Source: Rhodocyclaceae bacterium
Lineage (GTDB): Bacteria > Pseudomonadota > Gammaproteobacteria > Burkholderiales > Rhodocyclaceae
Length of the DNA stretch: 64,000 nucleotides
Direction: 5' to 3'
Assembly: GCA_008933825.1 (NCBI GenBank)
Contig: WBUF01000002.1
Coordinates: 1 to 64,000, forward strand
Positions 8,453 to 19,721 of this stretch are shown piece by piece. The notes beneath the pieces are model-generated. The model did not search any database and had not been told where the DNA came from. It worked only from the letters and a program-made list of their open reading frames with translations. The translations under genes were made by a program, and so were the position numbers. The first letter of the stretch is position 1; each line of letters starts with the position of its first letter.

Positions 8453-8461
8453 GGGCCGATC

Positions 8462-9616
8462 TTATACCAGTCCGCGCACCGTGAACGGCGCGAAGGCCTC
8501 GGGCAGCAGGGCATGCTCCAGGCTGCGCTGGGCAAAGAGGAAGCGGCCGTCGCAGACGAAGCCCAGTTCGGCCCAGTCGACGTCGTTGAGCATGACGGCG
8601 AGGCGTGTCACCGCGACATCGCGGCGGTGCGGAAACAGCGCCAGGATCGCGCCATCGTAGTTGCGGCAGTCATTGAGGAAGAAAGGCCGCGGATTGCGCG
8701 TCTTCTGGTTGACGTAGAGGCGCGGCGCGTCGGAAACGAAATGGCGGCGGCCCCACTTCCACCAGTTCGTCTCGTCGAACCGCGTCACCCGCCGCGCCAG
8801 CAGGCGCTCCTTGAACGGCTCCAGGAAGGCGATCGGCCCCTCGCGGTCGAGGCAGATCATGCGGCGCAGCTCGCCGGTCTGCGCCGTCTTCGAGCAGACG
8901 AAATCCATGTTGCCGAGTTCGGCATGGGCGAAGACCTCGTCGGCGCCGGAGACGGCGCCGACTTTCACGGCGAAGACGCTGGCAAGCGGCACGCTGTAGA
9001 TGCCGCGCGTGAGCAGGATCTGGCCGCCGGCGAGCACCATGCGGCGGCCGTCGCCGAGGCGTCGCGTCATGTTGCCCTTCTCGAAGCGCCAGATGGCGCA
9101 GTTGGGCACGACGCCGTCGAAAACGCGTGCGTCGCCCAGCTCGGCGAAGTCGGTGATCGTGCCCTGGTCGTACAGCCAGGTGTTCAGGCGCGCCGCGCCG
9201 GTGGCCTTGAGGAAGTCGCGCGGCGTTATGAAGACCAGCTCGCCGCCCGGCTTCAGCTGGCGCACGCACTTCTCGATGAAGTAGAGGTAGAGATTGGCGT
9301 GGCCGTTGAGCAGCTGCGAGCCGAGGTGCCGGCGCGTGCCGGGCAGGATGTCGCGCGCCTTGACGTAGGGCGGGTTGCCGATGATGGTGTCGAAGCGCTC
9401 CGACTCGGGATAGGCGAAGAAGTCGAGGTTGAGCGCGCCCGGCGGGCAATGGCGCGCATCCAGTTCGATGGCCGTGCAGCCCGCGATGCGCGAAGAGAAG
9501 GCGCCGTCGCCGCAGGCCGGCTCGAGAACACTCCCCGCATTGCGGCGCAGGCGCAGCATGGCCTCGACGATGGCCGGCGGGGTGAACACCTGGCCGTGGC
9601 GGGCAATGTCGCGCAT
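8462..9616 (-). CDS. N6-adenine DNA methyltransferase, unpaired
   Basis: A 384-residue gamma-class amino-methyltransferase. It has the SAM-binding motif EPACGDGAF at about 33-40 and the catalytic NPPY at 81-84, preceded by QVFTPPAIVEAML, a layout seen in TaqI/PaeR7I-type N6-adenine methylases. The C-terminal half (about 200-384) would hold the target recognition domain. No restriction endonuclease or specificity subunit is next to it: gshA lies downstream and an acyltransferase is divergent. It may be an orphan regulatory methylase or a relic of a restriction system. The target sequence cannot be read from the protein. Confidence 0.85.
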   Translation of the reverse strand: MRDIARHGQVFTPPAIVEAMLRLRRNAGSVLEPACGDGAFSSRIAGCTAIELDARHCPPGALNLDFFAYPESERFDTIIGNPPYVKARDILPGTRRHLGSQLLNGHANLYLYFIEKCVRQLKPGGELVFITPRDFLKATGAARLNTWLYDQGTITDFAELGDARVFDGVVPNCAIWRFEKGNMTRRLGDGRRMVLAGGQILLTRGIYSVPLASVFAVKVGAVSGADEVFAHAELGNMDFVCSKTAQTGELRRMICLDREGPIAFLEPFKERLLARRVTRFDETNWWKWGRRHFVSDAPRLYVNQKTRNPRPFFLNDCRNYDGAILALFPHRRDVAVTRLAVMLNDVDWAELGFVCDGRFLFAQRSLEHALLPEAFAPFTVRGLV

Positions 9617-9633
9617 GGGGAAATCCGTGATAA

Positions 9634-10263
9634 TTGGGATTCGGCACGGAATCGGGCCGAATCGAAAACGGGAATAAATTGACCGGGAATCTTACCACGC
9701 AGGGCGGCCCGCTCAGCCGCCTCTCGCGCGCGCTGCTCGGGCTGTTCGGCTGGCAGGTGGTGCTCGTGCCGCCGCCGGTGCCCAAGGCGGTGGTGATCTT
9801 CTATCCGCATACCTCGAACTGGGATTTCATCATCGGCATCCTGGCGCGCACGGCGGTGGCCATCCCGATCGGCTTCATCGGCAAGGACAGCCTGTTCCGG
9901 CCGCCCTTCGGCGCGCTGTTCCGCCGGCTCGGCGGCATTCCCGTCAATCGCCGGCAAAGCACCGGCTTCGTCGCCCTGATGGCGGATCTCTTCGCGCGGC
10001 GCGACAGCCTCTACCTGGCCATCGCGCCGGAGGGGACGCGAGCGCGAGTCGATCACTGGAAATCGGGGTTCTACCGCGCGGCGCTGGCTGCCGGCGTGCC
10101 GCTCGGCCTCGCCTTCATCGATTATCCGCGCCGGGAAATCGGCATCACGCACTGGCTGACGCTCTCCGGCGACGAGGCGGCCGACATGGCGCGGCTGCGC
10201 GATTGCTATGCCGGACGGCGCGGCCGCCGGCCGCAACTGGAAGGCAACATCCGCCTGGAATAG
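9634..10263 (+). CDS. 1-acylglycerol-3-phosphate acyltransferase-family protein
   Basis: A 209-residue PlsC-fold acyltransferase. The catalytic H-x4-D is in YPHTSNWDF, and the substrate-binding block is APEGTRARVDHWKSGFYRAA. This variant (PHTSNWDF, short, no clear membrane anchor) is widespread in Betaproteobacteria and of uncertain substrate. The ATG at 9634 gives a long polar lead; a TTG at 9679 (LTGNLTTQGGPLS) is an alternative start nearer the conserved part. It is divergent from the methyltransferase gene, and the two share a gap of only 17 bases. Confidence 0.85.
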   Translation: MGFGTESGRIENGNKLTGNLTTQGGPLSRLSRALLGLFGWQVVLVPPPVPKAVVIFYPHTSNWDFIIGILARTAVAIPIGFIGKDSLFRPPFGALFRRLGGIPVNRRQSTGFVALMADLFARRDSLYLAIAPEGTRARVDHWKSGFYRAALAAGVPLGLAFIDYPRREIGITHWLTLSGDEAADMARLRDCYAGRRGRRPQLEGNIRLE

Positions 10264-10896
10264 CTACTGCGCCTGCTGCTGCTGCTCGAGCTGGCGGGCG
10301 CGCTCCTCTTCGCGCTTCTTGCGCTTCTTCTCGCGCTCGAGCGCCTTCTGCTCGGCCTTTTCTTCCTTCTGCCGCCGCGCCTCGAGCTTTTCCTGCCGCG
10401 CCCGCTCGCTTTCGCGGGCGCGGGCGCTGGCCTTTTGCGCCTCCTGCTGCTTTTCGGTCGTCTTCTGCTCGCGCCTTTCCTGCTGCCCCGCGGCCTTTTC
10501 GCGCTCCCGGGCAATCTTCTTCTCGCGCTCGGCCCGCCGCTTCGGCGCTTCCTCGGCCTGCTTCGCCTGCCTGGTTGCCCGATCGCGCTCGCGCACCTCG
10601 CGCTCGATTTTCTTCGCCTCCACTTCGAGCTTGCGCGCCGCCGCCGTACCGTCGAGGTAGGCGCGCCGGGCATCCGCCTGGCAGCCGGAGACCAGCGTCT
10701 TCTTCCAGCAGGCGCTGTCCGCCTCCGCATGCTGCTTCTGCGCCTCCGTCCGGATCCGGCCGGCCTCGGCCTTGAGGGACTTTGCCCGATCGAGCAGTTG
10801 TTCCCGCTCCGGCTCCGTGATGGTGGCGGGGGCGGAAGCCTGCCCCCAGGCAGCAGGGGCAATCAGGCAGATGAGGATCAACAACAGGCGTTTCAT
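10264..10896 (-). CDS. Secreted, highly charged coiled-coil protein
   Basis: A 210-residue protein with a signal peptide (MKRLLLILICLIAPAAWGQA, probable cleavage after the Gly-Gln-Ala region). A short domain with two Cys follows (SACWKKTLVSGCQADARRAYL), then about 130 residues of almost continuous Lys/Arg/Glu/Ala/Gln helix ending in a Gln run. The mature protein is probably periplasmic; the two cysteines could form a disulfide. The inner ATG at 10896 is preferred over 10917 because it starts the signal peptide. No function is recognised. It converges with the acyltransferase gene with no spacer. Confidence 0.75.
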   Translation of the reverse strand: MKRLLLILICLIAPAAWGQASAPATITEPEREQLLDRAKSLKAEAGRIRTEAQKQHAEADSACWKKTLVSGCQADARRAYLDGTAAARKLEVEAKKIEREVRERDRATRQAKQAEEAPKRRAEREKKIAREREKAAGQQERREQKTTEKQQEAQKASARARESERARQEKLEARRQKEEKAEQKALEREKKRKKREEERARQLEQQQQAQ

Positions 10897-10970
10897 GGCG
10901 GACTCTCGGACAAGCATGCGTACAATAGCGCCTTTTTCCCGCTCCGGTCGAACCGGCGCTGTAACAAATT

Positions 10971-12850
<1,880 letters not shown>

Positions 12851-12854
<4 letters not shown>

Positions 12855-13717
12855 CCGTGCACGCACAACGCCGCTACACCCTGACCGCCGCCTGCCCCGA
12901 CCGCGTCGGCATCGTCGCCCGCGTCGCCGGCTTCATCGCCGACAACAAGGGCTGGATCCTCGAGACCAGCCACCACGCCGACGACGACGCGCAGCGCTAC
13001 TTCATGCGCATCGAGATGAAGGCCGATTCGCTGCCCTTCGACCTCGCCGAGTTCCGCCGCCGCTTCGCGCCGATCGCCGCCGAGTTCGCCATGGACTGGC
13101 GCATCGCGGATTCGGCGGAAAGGAAACGCGTCGTCGTTCTCGTCTCGCAGCAGGAACACTGCCTCTACGACCTGCTCTCGCGCTGGCAATCGAAGGAACT
13201 CGATGTCGACATTCCCTGCGTGATTTCCAACCACGAGACCTTCCGCGGCTTCGTCGAGTGGCACGGCATCCCCTTCCACCACGTGCCGGTGACGGCGGAG
13301 AACAGGCGCGAGGCCAACGCCGAGATCGTGCGCCTGTTCGAGCAGGCGCAGGGCGACATCATGGTGCTGGCGCGCTACATGCAGATCCTGCCGCCCGAGC
13401 TGTGCGAGAAGTACCCGGGCCGCATCATCAACATCCACCACTCCTTCCTGCCCTCCTTCGTCGGCGCCAAGCCCTACCATCAGGCCTACCGTCGCGGCGT
13501 GAAACTCATCGGCGCCACCTGCCACTTCGTCACGGCGGAACTCGACGCCGGCCCGATCATCGAGCAGGACACCGTGCGCATCGACCACGGCGACACGGTG
13601 GAGGACCTGGTGCGCTACGGCAAGGACATCGAGAAGGCGGTGCTGGCGCGCGGGCTGCGCTACCACGTCGAGGACCGCGTGCTCCTCAACGGCAACCGGA
13701 CGGTGGTGTTCCGCTAG
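12851..13717 (+). CDS. purU: Formyltetrahydrofolate deformylase
   Basis: A 288-residue enzyme that hydrolyses 10-formyl-tetrahydrofolate to formate and tetrahydrofolate, balancing one-carbon pools and supplying formate for PurT-type purine synthesis. An N-terminal ACT domain (YTLTAACPDRVGIVARVAGF) is followed by the formyltransferase fold with RIINIHHSFLPSFVGAKPYHQAY and AELDAGPIIEQDTVRIDH. The GTG at 12851 overlaps the ABC-F stop (GTGA); an in-frame GTG lies two codons later. Length is normal for PurU. Confidence 0.95.
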
Positions 13718-13720
13718 AGG

Positions 13721-14987
13721 TCACCACCTCCCGAAATAATTCACTATTCCCTTCCAGAGAGCAAAACGTTCACGGCCAAATTTTGGATCCCCGCTTGATA
13801 CATCCGATACTGCCGTATGCACCATCACAAGCCTAAGCTCAGGATCGATATATATAGCTTGGTAAAACGAACCCCAAAGGGCAAAGCGTCTTTTTTCTCC
13901 ATGAAATAACCAAAATTGGTAGCCATAACCTATAAAGTTGTTTTCTTTGCGAGGCCTAGAACTGAGGAGGATGGCGAGCCCAGCTTGTTGCTTCGATAAG
14001 ATATTCCTTGGGTAGTATCTGGCGACCATCTAGTTCGCCATCGTTGGCAAGCAATAATCCCAAACGCCCATAATCTCGCAGTACAGCGTTAAACCAGCCA
14101 CCCATACGCTCAACTCCTTTTGCATCAACATTCCAGTGAGCATCGGATTCGGCACCCATAGGCTGCCAGATTTTTTCAGAAACATAATCTGCCAGCGCTC
14201 TCCCGGTTGCAGCCCGAATCACCAAACCAAGCACTACGGTCTCTGTCGTTGCATAGTGAAAACGCTCGCCTGGCGCGGCAGTTCTTTCGTTAAACCGCTT
14301 AAGGCCCTCCAGCTGGCCATGGTTACGCCCTATCCAGCTGAAATTAGCCAAGTCGCTTCCAGTTGCATAGCTCTCGTCAAATCTGACACCGGATGACATC
14401 CTGAGCAAATCCCGCAAAGATGTTTCTCCATAGGCAAATCCCGCTAATTCCGTCACATAATCGGCGGCCTTGTCGTCGAGGGAGCGTATCTTTCCTTCGC
14501 TCAAGGCAATGCCAAGGGCAAGGCTGGTAATAGACTTCGCCATTGATTTGGACAGGAAGCGATGCGTATCTTTGCGATCGTACTGATAGCGCTCAACAAG
14601 AATTTCGCCATTCTTGACGATAAGTAGCCCTGTCACGGGGAAACGCGCCAAATAGTCATCTATGGAATAAGTCTTGCCATCCATTAAGTAGGTAATGGCC
14701 GGTTCGCTTGCTGCACGTCTCAAGTTGTTAATGTGATCCCCTCTCCGGGTCACCACAAATGGGTATATCTGATCCGTTCCAGAAAATGATCCGACACGAT
14801 AGCGTTGTTGATACATAGTGTCTGAATTACCTGTCGGATAACCCGCCCCTTTGCCAAGCTTGTCTTCATCGGGCGCAGCGTATGCATTTAGCCCTGAGAC
14901 TCCCATCATGAAAATGAATCCTGAAACACTTCTTTTAACCAGCTGCTGGCAAATCGACTTAACACCAGCTTTATGTCCAGTATTCAC
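13721..14987 (-). pseudogene. Beta-lactamase-family serine hydrolase, frameshifted
   Basis: Two frames together make one exported serine hydrolase of about 420 residues (beta-lactamase class C / 6-aminohexanoate-dimer hydrolase type). The first runs from 14987 to a TAG at 13956 and contains a leader, the nucleophile motif SKSMAKSITS (SxxK) and a region near HYATTETVV. The second carries the missing C-terminus (GYGYQFWLFHGEKRRFALWG). The conserved order continues exactly when one base is skipped at TTC-TAG around 13955-13961, so this is a one-base insertion or a sequencing error. Base composition is clearly AT-richer than its neighbours, suggesting recent acquisition. Confidence 0.75.
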
Positions 14988-15075
14988 GATAAATTCCTTA
15001 TCAAATGGTTATTCTGAGTCACTAAAAGCGTAGCACTGTTTATTTGTAATGAATATTTAATCATTTATTGCCATT

Positions 15076-15090
15076 TACCGGTAGCCGGTA
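15076..15090 (+). promoter_or_regulatory. Inverted repeat ahead of higB, likely operator
   Basis: TACCGG-TAG-CCGGTA, a perfect 6-bp dyad 13 bases before the higB start, beside the AT-rich stretch TATATTC that could serve as a -10 element. HigA-type antitoxins repress their own operon by binding such dyads, so this is the probable autoregulatory site. Confidence 0.6.
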
Positions 15091-15102
15091 TATTCTTGCG
15101 CC

Positions 15103-15381
15103 GTGATCGCCTCCTTCTCCGACAAGGACACGGCCGAACTGTTCGCGGGCAGGCGCGTGAAGCGCTTCGCCAATATCGCCGCCGTCGCCGAGCGCAAGCT
15201 GCAGCTGATCGACAGCGCGGTGACGCTGGAGGCACTACGCTCGCCGCCGGGCAACCGGCTGGAGGCGCTGTCGGGAAACCGCAGGGGCCAGCACAGCATT
15301 CGCATCAACGACCAGTTCCGCGTCTGCTTTGTCTGGACCGAGGATGGCGTGAGGGACGTCGAGATTGTCGATTACCACTGA
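15103..15381 (+). CDS. higB: HigB-type toxin of a toxin-antitoxin pair
   Basis: A 92-residue RelE-superfamily toxin in the HigB/plasmid maintenance killer group: AELFAGRRVKRFANIAAVAERKLQLID, then GNRLEALSGNRRGQHSIRINDQFRVCF and DVEIVDYH at the end. HigB toxins cut mRNA on the ribosome. The start is GTG. It precedes the antitoxin gene by 12 bases, the toxin-first order typical of higBA. Codon use is GC-rich, unlike the adjacent hydrolase pseudogene. Confidence 0.92.
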   Translation: MIASFSDKDTAELFAGRRVKRFANIAAVAERKLQLIDSAVTLEALRSPPGNRLEALSGNRRGQHSIRINDQFRVCFVWTEDGVRDVEIVDYH

Positions 15382-15393
15382 GGACAAGCCACT

Positions 15394-15705
15394 ATGCCTA
15401 CACCTGCTCCGAAAAACGGCATGCGGCCGGTGCACCCCGGCGAGATCCTGCGCGAGGATTTTCTGAAGCCGCTCGGCATGAGCGCCAACGCCCTGGCCAA
15501 GGCGCTGCGCGTGCCCGCCTCGCGCATCAACGACATCGTGCTGGAGCGCCGCGGCATCACCGTGGACACCGCCATGCGCCTGGTGCGCTACTTCGGCGGC
15601 GACGTGCAGAGCTGGATGAATTTGCAGGTCGCCTACGAAATCAGGACGGCCGAAAAGACCTTGGCCAAAAAGGTCGAGAAGGAAGTCGCGCCGCTGGCCG
15701 CATAA
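15394..15705 (+). CDS. higA: HigA-type antitoxin
   Basis: A 103-residue XRE-family DNA-binding antitoxin. The N-terminal RPVHPGEILREDFLKPLGMSANALAKALRVPASRINDIVLERRGI contains the helix-turn-helix, and the C-terminal helix (AEKTLAKKVEKEVAPLAA) is basic. It neutralises HigB and represses the operon. The gene ends 58 bases from the convergent amtB stop. Confidence 0.93.
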   Translation: MPTPAPKNGMRPVHPGEILREDFLKPLGMSANALAKALRVPASRINDIVLERRGITVDTAMRLVRYFGGDVQSWMNLQVAYEIRTAEKTLAKKVEKEVAPLAA

Positions 15706-15735
15706 AAACTGGCGCCCCGGTTTCCCGGGGCGCCC
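15704..15735 (-). terminator. Intrinsic terminator after amtB
   Basis: A 10-bp perfect stem, GGCGCCCCGG with its complement, and a TTTC loop; on the minus strand it is followed by AGTTTTT. It ends the porin-glnK-amtB transcript and lies between the convergent amtB and higA, so it may act both ways, though only the minus strand has a T run. Confidence 0.85.
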
Positions 15736-15763
15736 GTCACCGACCTTCGAGGGAGAGCGAAGG

Positions 15764-17239
15764 TCAGTAGTGGTAGGCGCTCTCGCCGTGCGAGGTGATG
15801 TCGAGACCCTCGCGCTCTTCCTCTTCCGGCACGCGCAGGCCGATCACCACATCGACGATCTTGAAGGCGATGAAGGAGACCACGCCGGACCAGACGATGG
15901 CGGTGCCCACGCCCCAGAGCTGGCTGACGATCTGCGTGCCCATGCTGAACTCGCCGACTTTATTGGCGACGTAGTCGTAGACCCCCGTGCCGCCGAGGTC
16001 CGGCGAGACGAAGACACCGGTGAGGATGGCGCCGATGATGCCGCCGACGCCATGCACGCCGAAGACGTCAAGCGCGTCGTCGGCGCCGAGCAGCTTCTTC
16101 AGGCCGTTCACCCCCCACAGGCAGACAGCGCCGGCCACCAGGCCGATGACGATGGCGCCCATCGGGCCGACGAAGCCGCAGGCCGGCGTGATCGCCACGA
16201 GACCCGCCACCGCGCCGGAGGCGGAGCCCAGCATCGAGGGCTTGCCCTTCAGCAGCCATTCGGCCAGCGTCCAGGACAGCGTCGCCGCGCCCGTCGCCAC
16301 CAGGGTGTTGAGGAAGGCCAGCGCCGCGGTGCCGGTCGCTTCCAGGTTGGAGCCGGCGTTGAAGCCGAACCAGCCCACCCACAGCAGCGAGGCGCCGATC
16401 ATGGTGGTGGTCAGCGAATGCGGCGCCATCGATTCCTTGCCGTAGCCGACGCGCTTGCCGACCAGGTAGGCGCCGACGAGTCCCGCCACGCCGGCGTTGA
16501 TGTGCACCACCGTGCCGCCGGCGAAGTCGAGCGCGCCCTTCGCCCACAGCCAGCCGGCCGCCGCGGTGACGGCCTCCAGCGAGGCGGCGTCGGTGATGGC
16601 GTCCGGGCCGTCCCAGTACCACACCATGTGCGCCATCGGCAGGTAGGCGAAGGTGAACCAGATCACCGAGAACAGCAGCACCGCGGAGAACTTCATGCGC
16701 TCGGCGAAGGCGCCGACGATCAGCGCGCAGGTGATGGCGGCGAAGGTGGCCTGGAAGGCGATGAAGGTCAGCTCGGAGATCACCACGCCCTTGCTGAAGG
16801 TGGCCGCCACCGACTCGACCGTGACGCCCTTGAGGAACAGCTTGTCGAGTCCGCCGTAGATGGCGCCGCCGCCGCCGAAGGCCAGCGTGTAGCCGTAGAT
16901 CGCCCACAGCACGCTGATCATCGAGAAGATGACGAACACCTGCATCAGCACCGAGAGCATGTTCTTGGCGCGCACCAGGCCGCCGTAGAACATCGCCAGG
17001 CCGGGGATGGTCATCAGGATCACCAGCACGGTGGCCACGGTCATCCAGGCCGTGTCGCCCTTGTTCGGCACGGGCGCGGCGACCGGCGCCGCTTCGGCAG
17101 GGGCGGGTGCGGCGGCCGCCGCCGCGGCCGGCGCCGTTGCCGCGAGCGTGGCCGCGGGCGCCGCCTTTTCTTCGGCAAGCAAGCCGGTGCTTGCGGCCAG
17201 GCCGCAAACCACCATCAGGGTTGCAAACAGCTTTCTCAT
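15764..17239 (-). CDS. amtB: Ammonium transporter AmtB
   Basis: A 491-residue inner-membrane ammonium channel. A cleavable leader is followed by an unusually long Ala/Pro-rich linker (about residues 25-57) before the first helix of the Amt core. Family landmarks are DTAWMTVATVLVILMTIPGLAMFYGGLVRAKN, the GAFAERMKF block, and DDALDVFGVHGVGGIIGAILTGVF with pore histidines. GlnK, encoded just upstream, blocks the channel when nitrogen is plentiful. The Ala/Pro linker of about 30 residues is the only odd point. Confidence 0.96.
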   Translation of the reverse strand: MRKLFATLMVVCGLAASTGLLAEEKAAPAATLAATAPAAAAAAAPAPAEAAPVAAPVPNKGDTAWMTVATVLVILMTIPGLAMFYGGLVRAKNMLSVLMQVFVIFSMISVLWAIYGYTLAFGGGGAIYGGLDKLFLKGVTVESVAATFSKGVVISELTFIAFQATFAAITCALIVGAFAERMKFSAVLLFSVIWFTFAYLPMAHMVWYWDGPDAITDAASLEAVTAAAGWLWAKGALDFAGGTVVHINAGVAGLVGAYLVGKRVGYGKESMAPHSLTTTMIGASLLWVGWFGFNAGSNLEATGTAALAFLNTLVATGAATLSWTLAEWLLKGKPSMLGSASGAVAGLVAITPACGFVGPMGAIVIGLVAGAVCLWGVNGLKKLLGADDALDVFGVHGVGGIIGAILTGVFVSPDLGGTGVYDYVANKVGEFSMGTQIVSQLWGVGTAIVWSGVVSFIAFKIVDVVIGLRVPEEEEREGLDITSHGESAYHY

Positions 17240-17249
17240 GGCATTTCTC

Positions 17250-18452
<1,203 letters not shown>

Positions 18453-18479
18453 TCAGTTCAAGAAGGACGCACACCTTCC

Positions 18480-18495
18480 AGCATCAACCGTGCCA
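18480..18495 (-). promoter_or_regulatory. Sigma-54 (RpoN) promoter of porin-glnK-amtB
   Basis: On the minus strand TGGCAC-GGTTG-ATGCT matches the -24/-12 consensus TGGCAC-N5-TTGCW at all but one position, with GG and GC exactly spaced. It lies about 44 bases before the porin ATG. Confidence 0.8.
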
Positions 18496-18557
18496 GAAGC
18501 GATTGTCTCAATCAATCATGAAGTTGGGCGGTGCGCGCGGCGACGGCGCCAATCCGG

Positions 18558-18604
18558 CGCACCAATTCGTCGCGCCGGCCGGCAGTGCCGCACCAGGCTG
18601 GTGC
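18558..18604 (-). promoter_or_regulatory. NtrC-type enhancer site
   Basis: GCACCAGGCTGGTGC at 18590-18604 is a perfect dyad GCAC-N7-GTGC, the NtrC binding pattern. A weaker copy GCACCAATTCGTCGC begins at 18559, about three helical turns away. The strong site is roughly 110 bases upstream of the sigma-54 promoter, the usual enhancer distance. It points to activation under nitrogen limitation. Confidence 0.7.
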
Positions 18605-18615
18605 GGGCGGCCGGC

Positions 18616-18650
18616 TTGACATATTGTTCTAATGCGTACTAATATTGTTC
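18616..18650 (+). promoter_or_regulatory. Promoter and direct repeats of the marR operon
   Basis: TTGACA (18616-18621), an 18-base spacer, TAATAT (18640-18645). The octamer TATTGTTC occurs at 18622 and 18643, 21 bases apart, so both copies face the same side of the helix and overlap the promoter. They are good candidates for binding by the MarR-type protein encoded downstream. Confidence 0.65.
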
Positions 18651-18701
18651 GCGTTAGGACTAACCGGATCCCCGCTCTTGCCGCGCGAACCCTTCCTGCC
18701 C

Positions 18702-19175
18702 ATGCTGCGCGAACTGGCCCGCTGCTACCAGGCCTTCGAGGCCTATTCCGGCGCCCATGTGCGCGGACTGGGGCTCACGCCCTCGCAGTTCGACATCGTC
18801 GCCACGCTGGGCAACACGCCGGGCATGAGCTTCAAGGAGCTGGGCGAGAAAACGCTCATCACCAAGGGCACGCTGACCGGCGTGGTGGACCGCCTGGAGG
18901 CGCAGCGCCTGGTCCGCCGCAGCGCAGCCCCCGAGGACGGCCGCAGCATGATCGTCAGCCTGACCCCTGCCGGCAAGCGCCTGTTCGAGAGGGCCTTCGC
19001 CGCCCATCTCGCCCACTTGCGCCTGGCGCTGGGCGGCCTCGACGCCGCCCGCATGCAGCGCCATGAAACCACCCTGCGCGAGCTGCGCGGCGCCTTCGAA
19101 GCGGCTCCGGCAGCGGAACCTGTCCCAGCCTCTGCGGGTCGCAATCAAGCCCGACGCCGGAAGGAAAGCCCATGA
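18702..19175 (+). CDS. MarR-family transcriptional regulator
   Basis: A 157-residue winged-helix regulator: LTPSQFDIVATLGNTPGMSFKELGEKTLITKGTLTGVVDRLEAQRLVRR is the DNA-binding core, and PEDGRSMIVSLTPAGKRLFE is the wing. The ATG at 18702 is preferred; an in-frame TTG at 18678 is possible. The TTG at 18645 lies inside the promoter and is excluded. It is the first gene of an operon with cytochrome b561 and two YceI proteins, whose expression it probably controls. Its stop overlaps the b561 start (ATGA). The ligand is unknown. Confidence 0.88.
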   Translation: MLRELARCYQAFEAYSGAHVRGLGLTPSQFDIVATLGNTPGMSFKELGEKTLITKGTLTGVVDRLEAQRLVRRSAAPEDGRSMIVSLTPAGKRLFERAFAAHLAHLRLALGGLDAARMQRHETTLRELRGAFEAAPAAEPVPASAGRNQARRRKESP

Positions 19176-19720
19176 CCCTGCCCACCCTCGGCTACACGCG
19201 CACCGCCATTGCCCTGCACTGGCTGATCGCCCTGCTCGTCTTCAGCGCCTTCCCGCTCGGCGTGTACATGCACGACCTGCCCTTCTCGCCGGGGCGGCTG
19301 AAGCTCTACTCCTATCACAAGTGGCTCGGCGTCACGGTGTTCCTGCTGGCGCTGGCCCGCCTGCTGTGGCGCCTGAAGCATCCCGCGCCGCCGCCCGCCG
19401 GCCTGCCGGCCTGGCAGCGCATCGCCGCGACGGCCATGCACCACCTGCTCTACGTGCTGATCGTCCTGGTGCCGGTTTCCGGCTGGCTGATGAGTTCGGC
19501 CAAGGGCTTCCAGACAGTGTATCTGGGCATCGCCCCCATCCCCGACCTGCTGGCCAAGAACAAGGAGCTGGGCGAATTGCTGACGACGGTGCACAAGGCG
19601 CTCAATTTCATCCTGGCCGTGCTGGTGATCACCCATCTCACGGCCGCACTGAAGCATTACTTCGTCGACCGCGACGAGGTGCTCGGCCGCATGATCCCCC
19701 TCCTCGACAGAAAGAAATGA
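19172..19720 (+). CDS. Cytochrome b561 family membrane protein
   Basis: A 182-residue integral membrane protein with four hydrophobic helices and the histidines that ligate two b-type hemes (IALHWLIALLVF, SYHKWLGVTVFLLALARLLWRL, MHHLLYVLIVLVPVSGWLMSS, VHKALNFILAVLVITHLTAALKHYF). Members move electrons from quinol, for example to YceI-linked or superoxide-related partners. The b561-yceI pairing is also known from E. coli yceJ-yceI. Confidence 0.92.
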   Translation: MTLPTLGYTRTAIALHWLIALLVFSAFPLGVYMHDLPFSPGRLKLYSYHKWLGVTVFLLALARLLWRLKHPAPPPAGLPAWQRIAATAMHHLLYVLIVLVPVSGWLMSSAKGFQTVYLGIAPIPDLLAKNKELGELLTTVHKALNFILAVLVITHLTAALKHYFVDRDEVLGRMIPLLDRKK

Positions 19721-19721
19721 C

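Noticed and set aside
8427-8456. GTCGTCAGT..ATGGGC at the gshA start, a partial match to the 25-bp motif
   Set aside because: The A-rich head is lost and the tail matches poorly; probably chance.
13950-13965. Programmed +1 frameshift at TTC-TAG in the beta-lactamase-family gene
   Set aside because: The Phe codon cannot re-pair well one base on (TCT), and there is no Shine-Dalgarno-like stimulator; a one-base error or mutation is simpler.
17065-17165. GCC-rich repeat stretch in amtB
   Set aside because: It is the coding sequence for the Ala/Pro linker after the signal peptide, not a separate repeat array.
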